The notes beneath the pieces were generated by a model that was not told where the DNA came from, did not search any database, and worked only from the letters and a program-made list of their open reading frames with translations. Below are positions 46,375-55,529 of a stretch of 64,000 nucleotides of DNA, in pieces (the first letter of the stretch is position 1; every line of letters starts with the position of its first letter). The DNA lies in contig NZ_FZPJ01000009.1 of NCBI RefSeq assembly GCF_900198605.1, positions 35,556 to 99,555 of the forward strand. The letters run 5' to 3'. The DNA comes from Helicobacter mesocricetorum (GTDB lineage Bacteria; Campylobacterota; Campylobacteria; Campylobacterales; Helicobacteraceae). The translations under genes were made by a program, and so were the position numbers.

Positions 46375-47370
46375 TTAGATTAACCCCATTCTTTCTTTAG
46401 CGGTTTGATAAGTTTTTTGGGCAATTTCTTTTGCGGTATTTGCACCATCTTCTAAGATTTTTTCTAAATAATCTTTTTGGGTGATGAGATGATAATAAGA
46501 TTCCCTAATTGGTCTTAAGCTTTCAATAACAACTTCAGCAATTTTATCTTTAAGCTTCCCATACCCTTGCCCTCTAAATTCTTCCTCTATGGATTCTTGT
46601 GATTTTTGTGTAAAGCATTGATAAATAGTTAATAGGTTATAAATCCCTAAGCGGTTTTTATCAAAGGTAATGAGGTTGTCTGAATCTGTAGCTGCTTTTT
46701 TGAATTTTTTTATAATCTCTTCAGGGGTATCAATGAGGGCGATTAAATGATTGGGTTTATCACCAGAACTTTTACTCATTTTTTTGCTAGGATCATCTAG
46801 TCCCATAATCCTTGCTCCTTCTTGCATAATAAGTGGTTTAGGTATCACAAAAGTTTCTCCAAAATCACGATTAAATCGCAATGCTGTATCACGCGCTAAT
46901 TCAATATGTTGTTTTTGATCTTCTCCTACTGGGACAAAATCACTTTGGTAAAGTAAAATATCCGCACTCATAAGATTAGGATAGTTAAAGAGTCCCGATA
47001 AAATACTTTTGGGGTTTTTTTGACTTTTGTCTTTAAATTGTGTCATACGATTTAAATCCCCCATAGGAGTGATGCAAGTTAAAAGCCAAGCTAGAGAGGT
47101 ATGTTCTTGCACTTGTGATTGGATAAAGAGTGTAGATTTTTTGGGTTCTATCCCACAAGCAAGAAGCATTGCGCTAAGCTCAAAAGTTTTTTCTTTAAGA
47201 GTTTTTGGGTCTTGGGGGATTGTAATAGCGTGTGAATTCACAACGCAAAAGATGTTTTCATAATCATCTTGACTATCTACCCAATTCTTAATAGCTCCCA
47301 AATAATTACCTAGATGAATATTGCCTGTGGGCTGAATCCCAGAAAAAACACGAGATTTTTTACTTTGCAT
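46375..47370 (-). CDS. trpS: Tryptophanyl-tRNA synthetase
   Basis: Charges tRNA-Trp. 331 residues, standard. Class I signatures: [19 protein letters not shown] (HIGH equivalent, about 8-26), [13 protein letters not shown], and KMSKS (about 198) within [15 protein letters not shown]. Convergent with the P-type ATPase gene and divergent from the MFS gene. Confidence 0.97.
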   Translation of the reverse strand: MQSKKSRVFSGIQPTGNIHLGNYLGAIKNWVDSQDDYENIFCVVNSHAITIPQDPKTLKEKTFELSAMLLACGIEPKKSTLFIQSQVQEHTSLAWLLTCITPMGDLNRMTQFKDKSQKNPKSILSGLFNYPNLMSADILLYQSDFVPVGEDQKQHIELARDTALRFNRDFGETFVIPKPLIMQEGARIMGLDDPSKKMSKSSGDKPNHLIALIDTPEEIIKKFKKAATDSDNLITFDKNRLGIYNLLTIYQCFTQKSQESIEEEFRGQGYGKLKDKIAEVVIESLRPIRESYYHLITQKDYLEKILEDGANTAKEIAQKTYQTAKERMGLI

Positions 47371-47399
47371 AGCAAACCTTGATTTGATAAATTTTTATT

Positions 47400-47405
47400 A
47401 TTATA
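47400..47405 (-). promoter_or_regulatory. -10 box of trpS
   Basis: TATAAT on the minus strand, about 30 bases upstream of the trpS ATG, in a very AT-rich divergent intergenic region of 88 bases. Confidence 0.45.
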
Positions 47406-47432
47406 TTAAAAACTTTATGAATTTTTCTTAGA

Positions 47433-47438
47433 TATAAT
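47433..47438 (+). promoter_or_regulatory. -10 box of the MFS exporter gene
   Basis: TATAAT in TTAGATATAATGC, 20 bases before the ATG. An AAAGGA ribosome-binding site follows. Divergent from the trpS box, with the two -10 boxes about 28 bases apart. Confidence 0.55.
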
Positions 47439-47458
47439 GCAGGCTCTAAAGGACAGAG

Positions 47459-48604
47459 ATGGAGAGGCAAAATTTTGTATGGTTGGGTGTGATTGCTATT
47501 GCTTTTGCGGCTTTTATTTTTAATACTTCAGAATTCATTCCTATTGGTTTATTAAGTGCTATTGCAAAGGATTTTGGTGTTAGTCAATCCCAAATAGGGA
47601 TTTTAATTAGTGGTTATGCTTTTGGGGTTGCTTTGATGTCTTTGCCACTTATGCTACTTTTTTCTAAAATGGAATTAAAAAAACTTTTATTAGGCACTAT
47701 GAGTTTATTTGTAGTAAGCCATATTCTTTCAAGTTTAGCAGAAAGTTATATTCTTTTGTTTATTTCTCGTATGGGTGTTGCTTGTTCTCACGCACTTTTT
47801 TGGTCTATTGCTACACCTATGGCAGTTCGTGTGGCTCCAAAAAATAAGCAATCTTTAGCCTTAAGTCTTGTTGTCGCTGGTTCTGTTACTGCTTTTGTTA
47901 TGGGATTACCCTTAGGTAGGGTGATTGGTTTGTATATGGGTTGGAGAATTACCTTTTTATGTATTGGGATAGTAGCTTTTGTAGTTTTGGTTATTATTTG
48001 GAGGATATTTCCAAATGTCCCAAGCTCTGGTGGAGTTTCTATTAGAACTCTCCCTAAATTATTTAAGACTCCTTATTTATTATCAATTTATATCTTGGCT
48101 ATTCTTTTACCTACCGCACATTTTAGTGTTTATAGTTATATTGAACCCTTTTGGGCGCAAATAGCAGATTTTAGTAAAGATGAGATAACTTGGCTGTTAG
48201 TTTTGTTTGGAAGCGTTGGGTTTGTAGCGAGTTTCTTGTTTTCAAAATATTATGATAAGTATTCAAAGGGTTTTACTTATTGTGGAATTTTTGGCATTAC
48301 ACTAAGCTTGTTTTTATTAGAATTGTGTGCTTTTAATAATGTGCTAATGATAATATTGTGCATAATTTGGGGATTTGCTTTGAGTATCTTTAACTTAGCC
48401 TTGCAATCTAAGCTTATAGCTTTTGTGCCTAGTGCTACCTCTGTGGCAATGTCTATGCTCTCTGGTATTTATAATATTGGTATTGGAGGGGGTGCATTTA
48501 TTGGAGGGGTTATCGTTGAGAAAATTTCTTTAGAATTTATAGGATATGCTGGAGGAATAATTGGGTTTTTAGGATGTTTATATTATCTTAAAAAACCTTT
48601 TTGA
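47459..48604 (+). CDS. MFS exporter, SotB/sugar-efflux-like (HP1185 type)
   Basis: 381 residues with 12 predicted hydrophobic segments. It begins LGVIAIAFAAFIFNTSEFIPIGLLSAIAKDFG (helix 1 with the SEF...P feature of the SotB/AraJ drug:H+ antiporter-1 group). Motif-C-like GSVTAFVMGLPLGRVIG lies in helix 5. H. pylori HP1185 is the closest protein I can call to mind. The exported compound (sugar or drug) cannot be told from sequence. Monocistronic by context. Confidence 0.88.
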   Translation: MERQNFVWLGVIAIAFAAFIFNTSEFIPIGLLSAIAKDFGVSQSQIGILISGYAFGVALMSLPLMLLFSKMELKKLLLGTMSLFVVSHILSSLAESYILLFISRMGVACSHALFWSIATPMAVRVAPKNKQSLALSLVVAGSVTAFVMGLPLGRVIGLYMGWRITFLCIGIVAFVVLVIIWRIFPNVPSSGGVSIRTLPKLFKTPYLLSIYILAILLPTAHFSVYSYIEPFWAQIADFSKDEITWLLVLFGSVGFVASFLFSKYYDKYSKGFTYCGIFGITLSLFLLELCAFNNVLMIILCIIWGFALSIFNLALQSKLIAFVPSATSVAMSMLSGIYNIGIGGGAFIGGVIVEKISLEFIGYAGGIIGFLGCLYYLKKPF

Positions 48605-48765
48605 AAATTGGATTATTTTAATTTGTCTTTGTGGGGTTGTAACTTTCTTGTTTGTGATTGGTTTAAGGAGGTTATAGAATAATCAATGTATTTAGCAGTG
48701 GCATTTGCTACTTGCATAAAATCGAATGAGAATTGGGTTATTTCAAAGATTTGTAAGTAATAGTC

Positions 48766-50112
48766 TTATTCCATCCAGTCTAAGATTTTTGTAACTTCTT
48801 GCACTTCAAAACATTTAATATCGAGGTGTTGGGTGGGTTTTTTGGGTAAGATAGCTTTATTTATCCCAAGAGAGAGGGATTCTTTTAGTCTTTGTTCGAT
48901 ATTTGGAACTTCCCTTATATCTCCTACTAGGCTTACTTCACCGATAAAAACACTTTGTGAAGAGAGTGCCCTATTACGAAAGCTTGAAAGGATAGCAGCA
49001 ACAATGGCTAAATCAGCAGCGGTTTCTACAATCTTAATTCCACCAGTGATATTAATAAAAACATCATAGCGATTAAGAGGAATTTCTAGTTTCCGTTCTA
49101 GGAGAGCTAAAATCATATTTAGACGATTAGTTTCAAAACCTGTAGAAGAACGTTTGGGCGCACCATACGCACAATCACTTACTAAGGCTTGCACTTCCAA
49201 AACTAAGGCTCTGCTTCCCTCTAAGACAACGCTTAAGGCACTGCCGGGACTCGAAGTTTTTTCGGAGAAGAAAAATTTTGAAGCTTCTTTAGCGCTTACT
49301 AAACCATTGCTTTTCATTTCAAAAATACCAACCTCACTGGTATTCCCAAAACGATTTTTAAATCCCCTTAAGATTCTAAGCTCTCTATTAGAATCCCCTT
49401 CAAAATACAATACGCAATCAACCATATGTTCTAAGATTCTAGGACCTGCAATAGAACCTTCTTTGGTGATATGTCCTATAATAAAAACGCAAATTCCATA
49501 GTTTTTGGCTAAACGCATAAGCTCAAAGGTAACTTCACGCACTTGTGAGACGCTACCTGGAGAGGAAGTAATTTTTTCACTATAAAGGGTTTGGATACTA
49601 TCAATAACTAGCATAGTATAATGCCTCTCTTTGTTTTGGAGGGTTGCAAGTATAGATTCTAACTTAATTTCATTGAGTAAATAAAGATTAGGATTCATAG
49701 CGTTTAACCGCTCTGCGCGCATACGAATTTGGGATGCGCTTTCCTCTCCGCTTACATATAAGACATTTTTCCCATCATTGGCTAAATTGCTAGAAATTTT
49801 TAATAACAAAGTGGATTTACCAACGCCGGGACTTCCGCCTACAAGATACATTCCACCTATAACAATTCCACCTCCAAGAACAATATCAAGTTCATTTTCT
49901 TTGGAGCTAAAACGCGTGAATGTTTCATCTTGTATTTGTGTAATAGGGATAGCTTTAGAAGTATTATTGAATGTTTGTAGGCTTTGGATATGCTCCTCTT
50001 TGAGTTCTAAAAAGCTCTCCCAAGAACCACAATTTGAACATTTTCCTAGCCATTTTGGACTTTGTAACCCACAATGCTGACATTCAAAGATTTGTATTTT
50101 TTTCTTTGCCAT
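48766..50112 (-). CDS. radA: DNA repair protein RadA (Sms)
   Basis: Branch-migration helicase acting in recombinational repair and, in naturally competent species, in transformation. 448 residues. N-terminal four-Cys zinc finger (CQHCGLQSPKWLGKCSNC), RecA-like core with Walker A GGSPGVGKSTLL (about 92), LYVSGEESASQIRMRAERL, the RadA-specific KNRFG (about 251) and a C-terminal Lon-protease-like domain (ITGGIKIVETAADLAIVAA). It lies 51 bases downstream of a methyltransferase gene with a phase-variable tract, so polarity could affect it. Confidence 0.96.
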   Translation of the reverse strand: MAKKKIQIFECQHCGLQSPKWLGKCSNCGSWESFLELKEEHIQSLQTFNNTSKAIPITQIQDETFTRFSSKENELDIVLGGGIVIGGMYLVGGSPGVGKSTLLLKISSNLANDGKNVLYVSGEESASQIRMRAERLNAMNPNLYLLNEIKLESILATLQNKERHYTMLVIDSIQTLYSEKITSSPGSVSQVREVTFELMRLAKNYGICVFIIGHITKEGSIAGPRILEHMVDCVLYFEGDSNRELRILRGFKNRFGNTSEVGIFEMKSNGLVSAKEASKFFFSEKTSSPGSALSVVLEGSRALVLEVQALVSDCAYGAPKRSSTGFETNRLNMILALLERKLEIPLNRYDVFINITGGIKIVETAADLAIVAAILSSFRNRALSSQSVFIGEVSLVGDIREVPNIEQRLKESLSLGINKAILPKKPTQHLDIKCFEVQEVTKILDWME

Positions 50113-50163
50113 ATTTTCCTACTTTTTGTAGAATCATAACGCATTATTAGAAAATTTACAAAA

Positions 50164-50922
50164 TCATTGAATGCCTAAAAAATAATGGGGCAGATGGTTT
50201 TTGTCAAACATTAAATGCAAGTTTTCGTTAAATGAAAAAACTTCATAATCACAATGTATCCTTTGACAAAGATTCCTTAAACTTTGTTGTGTAAAAATAG
50301 AAACATGCCCATTTCTTGGGGCAATATACCACCAATGTGTGCCTATATCTAAGATATTTTGCGGTTGCAATAAAGTAGAGAATAAAAATACTCCTTCTTT
50401 TTTCAGCATCCCAAAAATTTCTTGGAATGTCCCAAAAACATCACTAATATGCTCCACTACTTCAAAAGCAACAATCACATCGTATTTTTTCGAAGTTTTG
50501 ATTTTGAATTTATCATTAAAAGCATCATAACCATCTATTTTATATCCGTCTTGAGAGAGAATTTCAAGCATTTTGCCATTGCCACAACCATAATCTAAAA
50601 CATCTAAATCCTGTTTCATTTTCAAGCTATCCCGCAATAAAGATGCATTAGATTGTGGGCGAATCTTAAGATAATCTGGGTCAAAGTAGATATAATCTTG
50701 GTTATAAATAAAATGTGAAAATTCCTTATTGCTCCACTTATCAAAAGCACAAGTAAAGATAAAGCCGCAGAAGGAACAGCGGTAATAATAAATAGGAATT
50801 CCGCACAAATTTATTTTTATTGGACTTTTATTAAAATCGCAAACATCAAACAATAACGCTTGATTTGCACAGCATTTACATAATATAGCGGGGGGGGGGG
50901 GATTTTTTATATTGAATTTCAT
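50164..50922 (-). CDS. Phase-variable SAM-dependent methyltransferase
   Basis: 252 residues from the ATG at 50922, one base after the ftsY stop. Codons 8-11 are a run of exactly 12 C (50890-50901 on the plus strand as G), giving PPPP; the present length keeps the gene in frame. Next come four cysteines in a zinc-ribbon-like pattern (LCKCCANQ ... YRCSFCGF). A class I methyltransferase domain follows: motif I VLDYGCGNGKMLEIL, DGYDA, and VIVAFEVVEHI. Such methyltransferases modify sugars, lipids or small metabolites; the substrate is not apparent. A frame also runs upstream through ftsY to 51105, but that is an artefact of the overlap. Confidence 0.85.
   Translation of the reverse strand: MKFNIKNPPPPAILCKCCANQALLFDVCDFNKSPIKINLCGIPIYYYRCSFCGFIFTCAFDKWSNKEFSHFIYNQDYIYFDPDYLKIRPQSNASLLRDSLKMKQDLDVLDYGCGNGKMLEILSQDGYKIDGYDAFNDKFKIKTSKKYDVIVAFEVVEHISDVFGTFQEIFGMLKKEGVFLFSTLLQPQNILDIGTHWWYIAPRNGHVSIFTQQSLRNLCQRIHCDYEVFSFNENLHLMFDKNHLPHYFLGIQ
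50890..50901 (-). repeat. C12 homopolymer tract (contingency site)
   Basis: Twelve G on the plus strand, twelve C in the coding strand, from codon 8 of the methyltransferase. It is the only G or C run longer than 7 in the window. Loss of one base would end translation after 34 codons; gain of one base after 15 codons. Confidence 0.95.
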
Positions 50923-50923
50923 A

Positions 50924-51811
50924 TTAATCTCTAAAAATAGAATCCAAAATCGTTTGAATATATTGATTTTCATCAAAGACAATAATGTCTTCAAGGTTTT
51001 CGCCGGTGCCGATATAAAGGATTGGTGTGCGTAAAGTGTGGATAATGCTAAAGATTGCTCCTCCTTTGCTACTTCCATCAAGCTTGGTAACAATAACCCC
51101 ATCAATGCCTCCTAAGCTTTGGCTAAAAACTTTGGCTTGTTGTAGGCTTGAAGTGCCTTGTGTGCCATCTAGGATGAGTATTTTTCTATGGGGGGCATCA
51201 GCTTTGGCTTTATGGCAGATTCGGAGTATTTTTTGTAATTCATTTTGTAGATTTGTTTGGTTGTGTAATCGTCCTGCGGTATCAAGAATCACATTATCTA
51301 TATTTCTAGCTATGGCTGAAGTGATGGTATCATAGGCAACTGCAGAAGGGTCGTGTCCAATTTTTGAGGCAATAATGGGGATATTGAGTTTATTTGCCCA
51401 TAGACTTAATTGTTCAATAGCTGCAGCCCTAAAGGTATCTCCAGCACCTAAAATTACACTCCTGCCTTGTTTTTTATAGATATTAGCAAGTTTAGCAATA
51501 GTGGTTGTTTTACCAGCTCCATTAACACCTATAATAAGCTCTACGCAAGGTTTTTCGTCAATGGGTTTAATCCGCACTTTATCATAATAACTCTCTCCCC
51601 TAAAAAGTCTAAGCAGGGCTACTTCAAGCTCATTTTTGCTGATTTCTTCTCCTAAAGGAGAGAGTATCATTTCTAATAAATCATAATCAATATCTGCTGC
51701 AATGAGAATTTCTTCTAATTCTTCCTTTTGTAGCTTTTTTTGTGCTTTTGGTAGGAGTTCTTTGATATTTTGTGTGGTTTTTTCTAAAGTTTTTTTGAAT
51801 ATTCCAAACAT
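50924..51811 (-). CDS. ftsY: Signal recognition particle receptor FtsY
   Basis: SRP GTPase docking translating ribosomes at the membrane. 295 residues, lacking the long acidic A domain of enteric FtsY, as is usual here. NG domain: N-region helices, G1 [15 protein letters not shown] (about 93), [12 protein letters not shown]3 [11 protein letters not shown] (about 173), G4 [12 protein letters not shown], and closing [13 protein letters not shown]. Starts 4 bases after the lipoprotein gene stop. Confidence 0.97.
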   Translation of the reverse strand: MFGIFKKTLEKTTQNIKELLPKAQKKLQKEELEEILIAADIDYDLLEMILSPLGEEISKNELEVALLRLFRGESYYDKVRIKPIDEKPCVELIIGVNGAGKTTTIAKLANIYKKQGRSVILGAGDTFRAAAIEQLSLWANKLNIPIIASKIGHDPSAVAYDTITSAIARNIDNVILDTAGRLHNQTNLQNELQKILRICHKAKADAPHRKILILDGTQGTSSLQQAKVFSQSLGGIDGVIVTKLDGSSKGGAIFSIIHTLRTPILYIGTGENLEDIIVFDENQYIQTILDSIFRD

Positions 51812-51815
51812 TCCT

Positions 51816-52430
51816 TTACCTTTTTTCTAATCTTTGTAAAATATCAAATTCGATCATTTCTTCAGGGGCTGCTCCTAGGTAATGGATAATGTAAGAGCCA
51901 TTTTCGTCATAGAGGGCTAATAGAGGCACACCTTCAATTCCATTAAGCATTTCAAGAAATTTAAACCTATTGGAATCTACAATCATAGGGAATTGAATAT
52001 TATTTTGTTGTGCAAACGCTTCTAAGACTTGTTTAAAGTTATCAGAATTTTCTACAAAATCATCAACAGAGATTCCATAAATGGTAATGGCTTCATTAAA
52101 TTGTTGCCGTAGGTTTTCTAGGTGAGGTATTATTCCCTCACAAGGCTCACACCAAGTTGTGAAAAAGAATAAAATTTTAATATTTTTTGTCTCTGAAGTA
52201 ACGATTAAATTTTTTAGAATCTCTTCTTCTTTGGGGTCAATATTTTTAAAATTGCCACTATTTTTTATGATGTGTTGGATAGTAAGCTTCCCTTTTTGCG
52301 TATCTTCTAGGGTAAGCTTTTCGGGATTGGTAGCTTTGATTTTATCAGTGGGGCTTATATTGGAAATTTTAGTATCATCACAAGCGATAAAAAGAAGTAA
52401 AATGCTCAATGTTAAGGTTAGTAATTTCAT
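51816..52430 (-). CDS. TlpA-like thioredoxin-fold lipoprotein
   Basis: 204 residues. Lipoprotein signal with lipobox LLFIAC (Cys about 17). Thioredoxin/TlpA fold with active site [16 protein letters not shown] (CxxC, about 90-100), the cis-Pro region [15 protein letters not shown], and polar N-terminal linker. Likely a periplasm-facing thiol-disulfide oxidoreductase. Its start overlaps the DUF3298-like gene stop (ATGA). Confidence 0.9.
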   Translation of the reverse strand: MKLLTLTLSILLLFIACDDTKISNISPTDKIKATNPEKLTLEDTQKGKLTIQHIIKNSGNFKNIDPKEEEILKNLIVTSETKNIKILFFFTTWCEPCEGIIPHLENLRQQFNEAITIYGISVDDFVENSDNFKQVLEAFAQQNNIQFPMIVDSNRFKFLEMLNGIEGVPLLALYDENGSYIIHYLGAAPEEMIEFDILQRLEKR

Positions 52431-53452
52431 TTTTGTCCTTTAATATTTGTAGTTAGTAGATGTCGAAAAGCAGAGTTTTTAAAATCTTCAAACTCTTGTA
52501 GTTCTATTAAAGGAATTTTTAAGCTTATAATACCATAAGAATAAGGCATAATCTCATAAGGTTGGTAGAGGAAGAGTATTCCATCATAATCCAATAATAT
52601 CGCATCAGAAATTTTAAAGTTTTCAAAATCTACATAAGTTTCTGTAGGTGGAGGAGTTTCTTTAGGGAGTTGTTTGAGGTATTCTTCGTATTTTTCCCAA
52701 AGCAGTGTTTTTAATGCGTGATTATTGAAATCTATATTTTTATAGACATTGATTAATCCTTTGCTTCTTGAGAGTATAATGCCTTGTTTGGTTGGCATTC
52801 CGTGTGATCCTCCAGTGTATAAATAACTATTCCTCTCAAAAACCAATATTTTATCATCAAAATAAACAAGTGTATCTGCAACAATATTTTCTAATGGGGA
52901 ATGTTTTAAAGATTTTTGAATTTCTTGATGGTAAGTGTTGGTATTTTTAATGTATTTTTGCATAGAGATTTTTGCTTCTTCATAAAATATTTTTTGCCCA
53001 TTTTCACAAGAAAAATTTTTTTGATACATTAGCTTTAAAAGATTTTGGATTTCAGTATTTGTTGAGCATTGAAAAAGCGTTGAAATTTTATTGCTTTGAT
53101 GATTGGGGTATTCGTAAGTAACTTCTTGTGCCTTTAGTGTAAAGCTTGATTGAATGGGTAAATGGTGCTTTTCTTCTAGTTTTCCATTGCGGACTTTAAA
53201 GGTATGGATTCCACATTTTAAATTACCATTTTTAAGGGGCATTTCTCCATCTAGCAAACAATTTTGGGAATTTTCTCCTTGTATGCCTGCAAAGAGGATA
53301 CCTTCCATAGATCTTGCAACAAAGAGTTTATGCTTATTGAGCAAATAAGTTGTATAGGTAGTTTCTTGTTGTGATTTGCTTTGTGTGGCATAGCTATTAA
53401 GTGTTGAAAGCATTAAATAAAATACAAGAAGAATAATTTTGTCAGTTTGCAT
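52427..53452 (-). CDS. Secreted protein with a DUF3298 (RsiV-like) C-terminal domain
   Basis: 341 residues with a signal peptide (ILLVFYLMLSTLNSYA). The C-terminal half has the TGGSHGMPTKQGI motif, the ENFKISDAILLDYDGILFLY stretch and YQPYEIMPYSYG, which are the pattern of DUF3298/PdaC-RsiV domains found with DUF4163 in secreted proteins. Function in Helicobacter is unknown; RsiV relatives bind lysozyme. Paired with a TlpA-like lipoprotein, it may be a folding client of that protein. AAAGGAG lies before the start. Confidence 0.75.
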   Translation of the reverse strand: MQTDKIILLVFYLMLSTLNSYATQSKSQQETTYTTYLLNKHKLFVARSMEGILFAGIQGENSQNCLLDGEMPLKNGNLKCGIHTFKVRNGKLEEKHHLPIQSSFTLKAQEVTYEYPNHQSNKISTLFQCSTNTEIQNLLKLMYQKNFSCENGQKIFYEEAKISMQKYIKNTNTYHQEIQKSLKHSPLENIVADTLVYFDDKILVFERNSYLYTGGSHGMPTKQGIILSRSKGLINVYKNIDFNNHALKTLLWEKYEEYLKQLPKETPPPTETYVDFENFKISDAILLDYDGILFLYQPYEIMPYSYGIISLKIPLIELQEFEDFKNSAFRHLLTTNIKGQK

Positions 53453-53506
53453 ATTGCTCCTTTATGGGTTTTTGTTCCTCTTTTTGGCATTTATAAAGTG
53501 AGGGGG

Positions 53507-53512
53507 ATTCTA
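53507..53512 (-). promoter_or_regulatory. -10 box of the DUF3298-tlpA-ftsY-methyltransferase-radA group
   Basis: TAGAAT on the minus strand, 54 bases before the start of the DUF3298-like gene. The five genes that follow are 51 bases apart or closer, so this may drive all of them. Confidence 0.45.
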
Positions 53513-53542
53513 TCATTTTTTTACAAAATTATTATTAATCCC

Positions 53543-53571
53543 TTGATTTTTAAAAAAAGCATTGTTATAAT
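53543..53571 (+). promoter_or_regulatory. Promoter of the tRNA cluster
   Basis: TTGATT (53543-53548) and TATAAT (53566-53571) are separated by 17 bases, the best -35/-10 pair in the window, as expected for stable RNA. The first tRNA begins 15 bases later. Confidence 0.75.
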
Positions 53572-53586
53572 TCCTAGCTTAATTTT

Positions 53587-53661
53587 GCGGGAGTAGCTCA
53601 GTGGTAGAGCATAACCTTGCCAAGGTTGGGGCCGCGGGTTCGATCCCCGTCTCCCGCTCCA
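53587..53661 (+). tRNA. tRNA-Gly (anticodon GCC)
   Basis: Acceptor stem GCGGGAG/CTCCCGC, D-loop with AGTGGTAGAG, anticodon loop CTTGCCAA giving GCC, T-loop GGTTCGATCC, and encoded CCA. Clear cloverleaf. It decodes GGC/GGU and is first in a four-tRNA array. Confidence 0.97.
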
Positions 53662-53686
53662 TTTAAAGATATTAAAACAATACTTC

Positions 53687-53773
53687 GCCCGGGTGGTGAA
53701 ATGGTAGACACAAGGGACTTAAAATCCCTCGAACATTGCGTTCGTGCCGGTTCAAGTCCGGCTCCGGGCACCA
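53687..53773 (+). tRNA. tRNA-Leu (anticodon TAA)
   Basis: Class II tRNA with a long variable arm. Acceptor GCCCGGG with the pairing 3' strand, anticodon stem AGGGA/TCCCT, loop CTTAAAA (TAA), T-loop GGTTCAAGTCC, encoded CCA. It reads UUA, an important codon in this AT-rich genome. Confidence 0.97.
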
Positions 53774-53780
53774 CTTAAAT

Positions 53781-53855
53781 GGCGACATAGCCAAGCGGTA
53801 AGGCATGGGCCTGCAAAGCCTTGATTCCCCAGTTCGAATCTGGGTGTCGCCTCCA
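53781..53855 (+). tRNA. tRNA-Cys (anticodon GCA)
   Basis: Acceptor GGCGACA/TGTCGCC, anticodon loop CCTGCAAA with GCA, T-loop AGTTCGAATC, encoded CCA. It follows tRNA-Leu by 7 bases. A Gly-Leu-Cys-Ser array is familiar from Helicobacter genomes. Confidence 0.97.
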
Positions 53856-53878
53856 TATTATATTCTTCATTAATTTTA

Positions 53879-53966
53879 CGGGAGATGGCTGAGTGGTCGA
53901 AAGCGGCGGTCTTGAAAACCGTTGAGGGTAACACCTCCGGGGGTTCGAATCCCTCTCTCCCGGCCA
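53879..53966 (+). tRNA. tRNA-Ser (anticodon TGA)
   Basis: Class II tRNA. Acceptor CGGGAGA/TCTCCCG, D-arm GGCTGAGTGGTCGAAAGC, anticodon loop CTTGAAA (TGA), long variable arm GAGGGTAACACCTCC, T-loop GGTTCGAATCC, and encoded CCA. No visible terminator follows. Confidence 0.97.
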
Positions 53967-54185
53967 CATAAATATAAACATTCTTCATTAGCTTATTTGG
54001 TAACTGCAACTTAACAATTCAAGTAACATAAACTTATAGAATAGAGATTTTCTTGGATTTTAATTATTCTTGAGGGCATTATTAATAGTTATAGGATTGA
54101 TATTTATTGAAGAATAAAAATCTAAACTTTTTAAGGAGGGATTTTAATTTTAGGGCTTGATTAATAGAATTAGGGCATTGATAAA

Positions 54186-55529
54186 TTAGACTTTATGGTG
54201 CTTCCAAATCCCACTTTGGAAGATTTTCCAATAGATAAAAGCGCGTAAAAAAGTCTCACAACAAATACAAATATAAATATAAATGATAGGATATTGAAGT
54301 TTAGCCATAAAATAACAAGGTATCACGCGGATTACCCAAATCATTAAGCCATTAACTATTAAGGTAATTTTAGTGATTCCAGCACCTCGTAAGGCTCCAT
54401 CTAAAATACAGATATAGGCAAAGGCTATTTGTGAGATTCCTATAGGTATGAGGTAGCGGACACTTGCTTCAATGGTCTTTAAGTCTTTGGTAAAAAAACT
54501 TGAAAGTAAAGGTGCAAAAATACTCATAATAACCCCAATAGTCCCCATAAAAATCCCTCCTAAGAAGAGAGCATTTAAAGTGCTGTATTTTGCTTCTAAA
54601 GGTTTTTTAGCTCCAAGACTTTGTCCCATAAGCACCATAGAGGCTATCATAAAGCCAAATCCTGGCATAAATGCAAATCCTTCTATTCTTGTTGCAATCT
54701 GATAGCCTGCTAAATCATAAGTTCCATAAAGAGCTACAAATTTTGTCATTAGAATAATGGCAAAAAGTGTAAAAAGTCTTTCGCAACCTGATGGGATTCC
54801 AATTATTAAAGCCCTTTTAATATAATCCAAATTGATTTTTCCTCTAAGGGATAATGGGCTTTTTTTATAAAATATGAGACAAAAAAGTAAGGCTAAAGTT
54901 TCTAAAATATTAATGATTAAAGTTGCTATTGCTGCACCTTTTACTCCAAGGGCTGGGATTAATAAAAATCCAAAGATAAAGGAATATTTAATAAGGGGAT
55001 TAAGGAGTGTAATGAAAACTTTGATGATAAAAGGAATATTGGTTGCTCCTGCAGCTGAAAAAGCGGAAATGCTTACTTGCTTTATCAATAAAGGCGGAAT
55101 ACTAAAAAGTGCTATGGATAGGTAAGAGTATGCAATTTCTTGTGCTTCTTTGGAGATATTAATCCATTCAAAAAAAGGATTAAAACATAAAAAAGCTATG
55201 GTGGTTAAAGGAATAGAGAGGCAAAAAGCAGCAAAAGTCAGGCTTACAACGACTTCATTAGCAGCCTCTTTATCATTAGCTCCTAAAAATCGTGAAGCTA
55301 ATGCGCTATTGCCCACAAAAACAATCGTTGTAAAGGCAAAGGTAAGCATAATATAATTTAGGCTTACTCCAACAGCTACAATAGCATTTGCTCCAAAAAC
55401 ACCAATTAAAAAAAGATCTATGGAGATATTGATAATATCTAAGAGGGAATTTAAGCCAGAGGGAATGGCAATATGTAATATTTTTTTACTTCTTTGTTTG
55501 GAATAAAAATGAAAGTATTTTTTAAGCAC
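54186..55529 (-). CDS. MATE-family multidrug/organic-cation exporter
   Basis: 447 residues with 12 hydrophobic segments in two homologous halves. N-terminal IAIPSGLNSLLDIINISIDLFLIG and repeated GNSALASRFLGANDKEAA, plus second-half GFGFMIASMVLMGQSLGAKKP, fit the DinF/NorM-type MATE fold. Sodium- or proton-coupled export; the substrate is unknown. Last gene of the panD-to-MATE operon, overlapping the methyltransferase by 8 bases. Confidence 0.92.
   Translation of the reverse strand: MLKKYFHFYSKQRSKKILHIAIPSGLNSLLDIINISIDLFLIGVFGANAIVAVGVSLNYIMLTFAFTTIVFVGNSALASRFLGANDKEAANEVVVSLTFAAFCLSIPLTTIAFLCFNPFFEWINISKEAQEIAYSYLSIALFSIPPLLIKQVSISAFSAAGATNIPFIIKVFITLLNPLIKYSFIFGFLLIPALGVKGAAIATLIINILETLALLFCLIFYKKSPLSLRGKINLDYIKRALIIGIPSGCERLFTLFAIILMTKFVALYGTYDLAGYQIATRIEGFAFMPGFGFMIASMVLMGQSLGAKKPLEAKYSTLNALFLGGIFMGTIGVIMSIFAPLLSSFFTKDLKTIEASVRYLIPIGISQIAFAYICILDGALRGAGITKITLIVNGLMIWVIRVIPCYFMAKLQYPIIYIYICICCETFLRAFIYWKIFQSGIWKHHKV

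Noticed and set aside
48605..48765. Intergenic stretch between the MFS exporter and radA as a small RNA or small gene
   Set aside because: No promoter plus terminator pair, no stable hairpin and no frame with a good start; it is simply the gap between convergent genes.
50923..51105. Upstream extension of the methyltransferase frame (313-residue version)
   Set aside because: It runs antiphase through the end of ftsY, has no ribosome-binding site and encodes no methyltransferase-like sequence. The ATG at 50922 directly after the ftsY stop explains the gene.
53752..54009. Minus-strand reading frames over the tRNA array
   Set aside because: They are the complements of tRNA-Cys and tRNA-Ser; such spurious proteins are common and have no support.
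53967..54185. An isolated AAGGAGG-like ribosome-binding site near 54134
   Set aside because: No ATG, GTG or TTG frame of useful length follows it. Perhaps a gene remnant, but nothing supports one.
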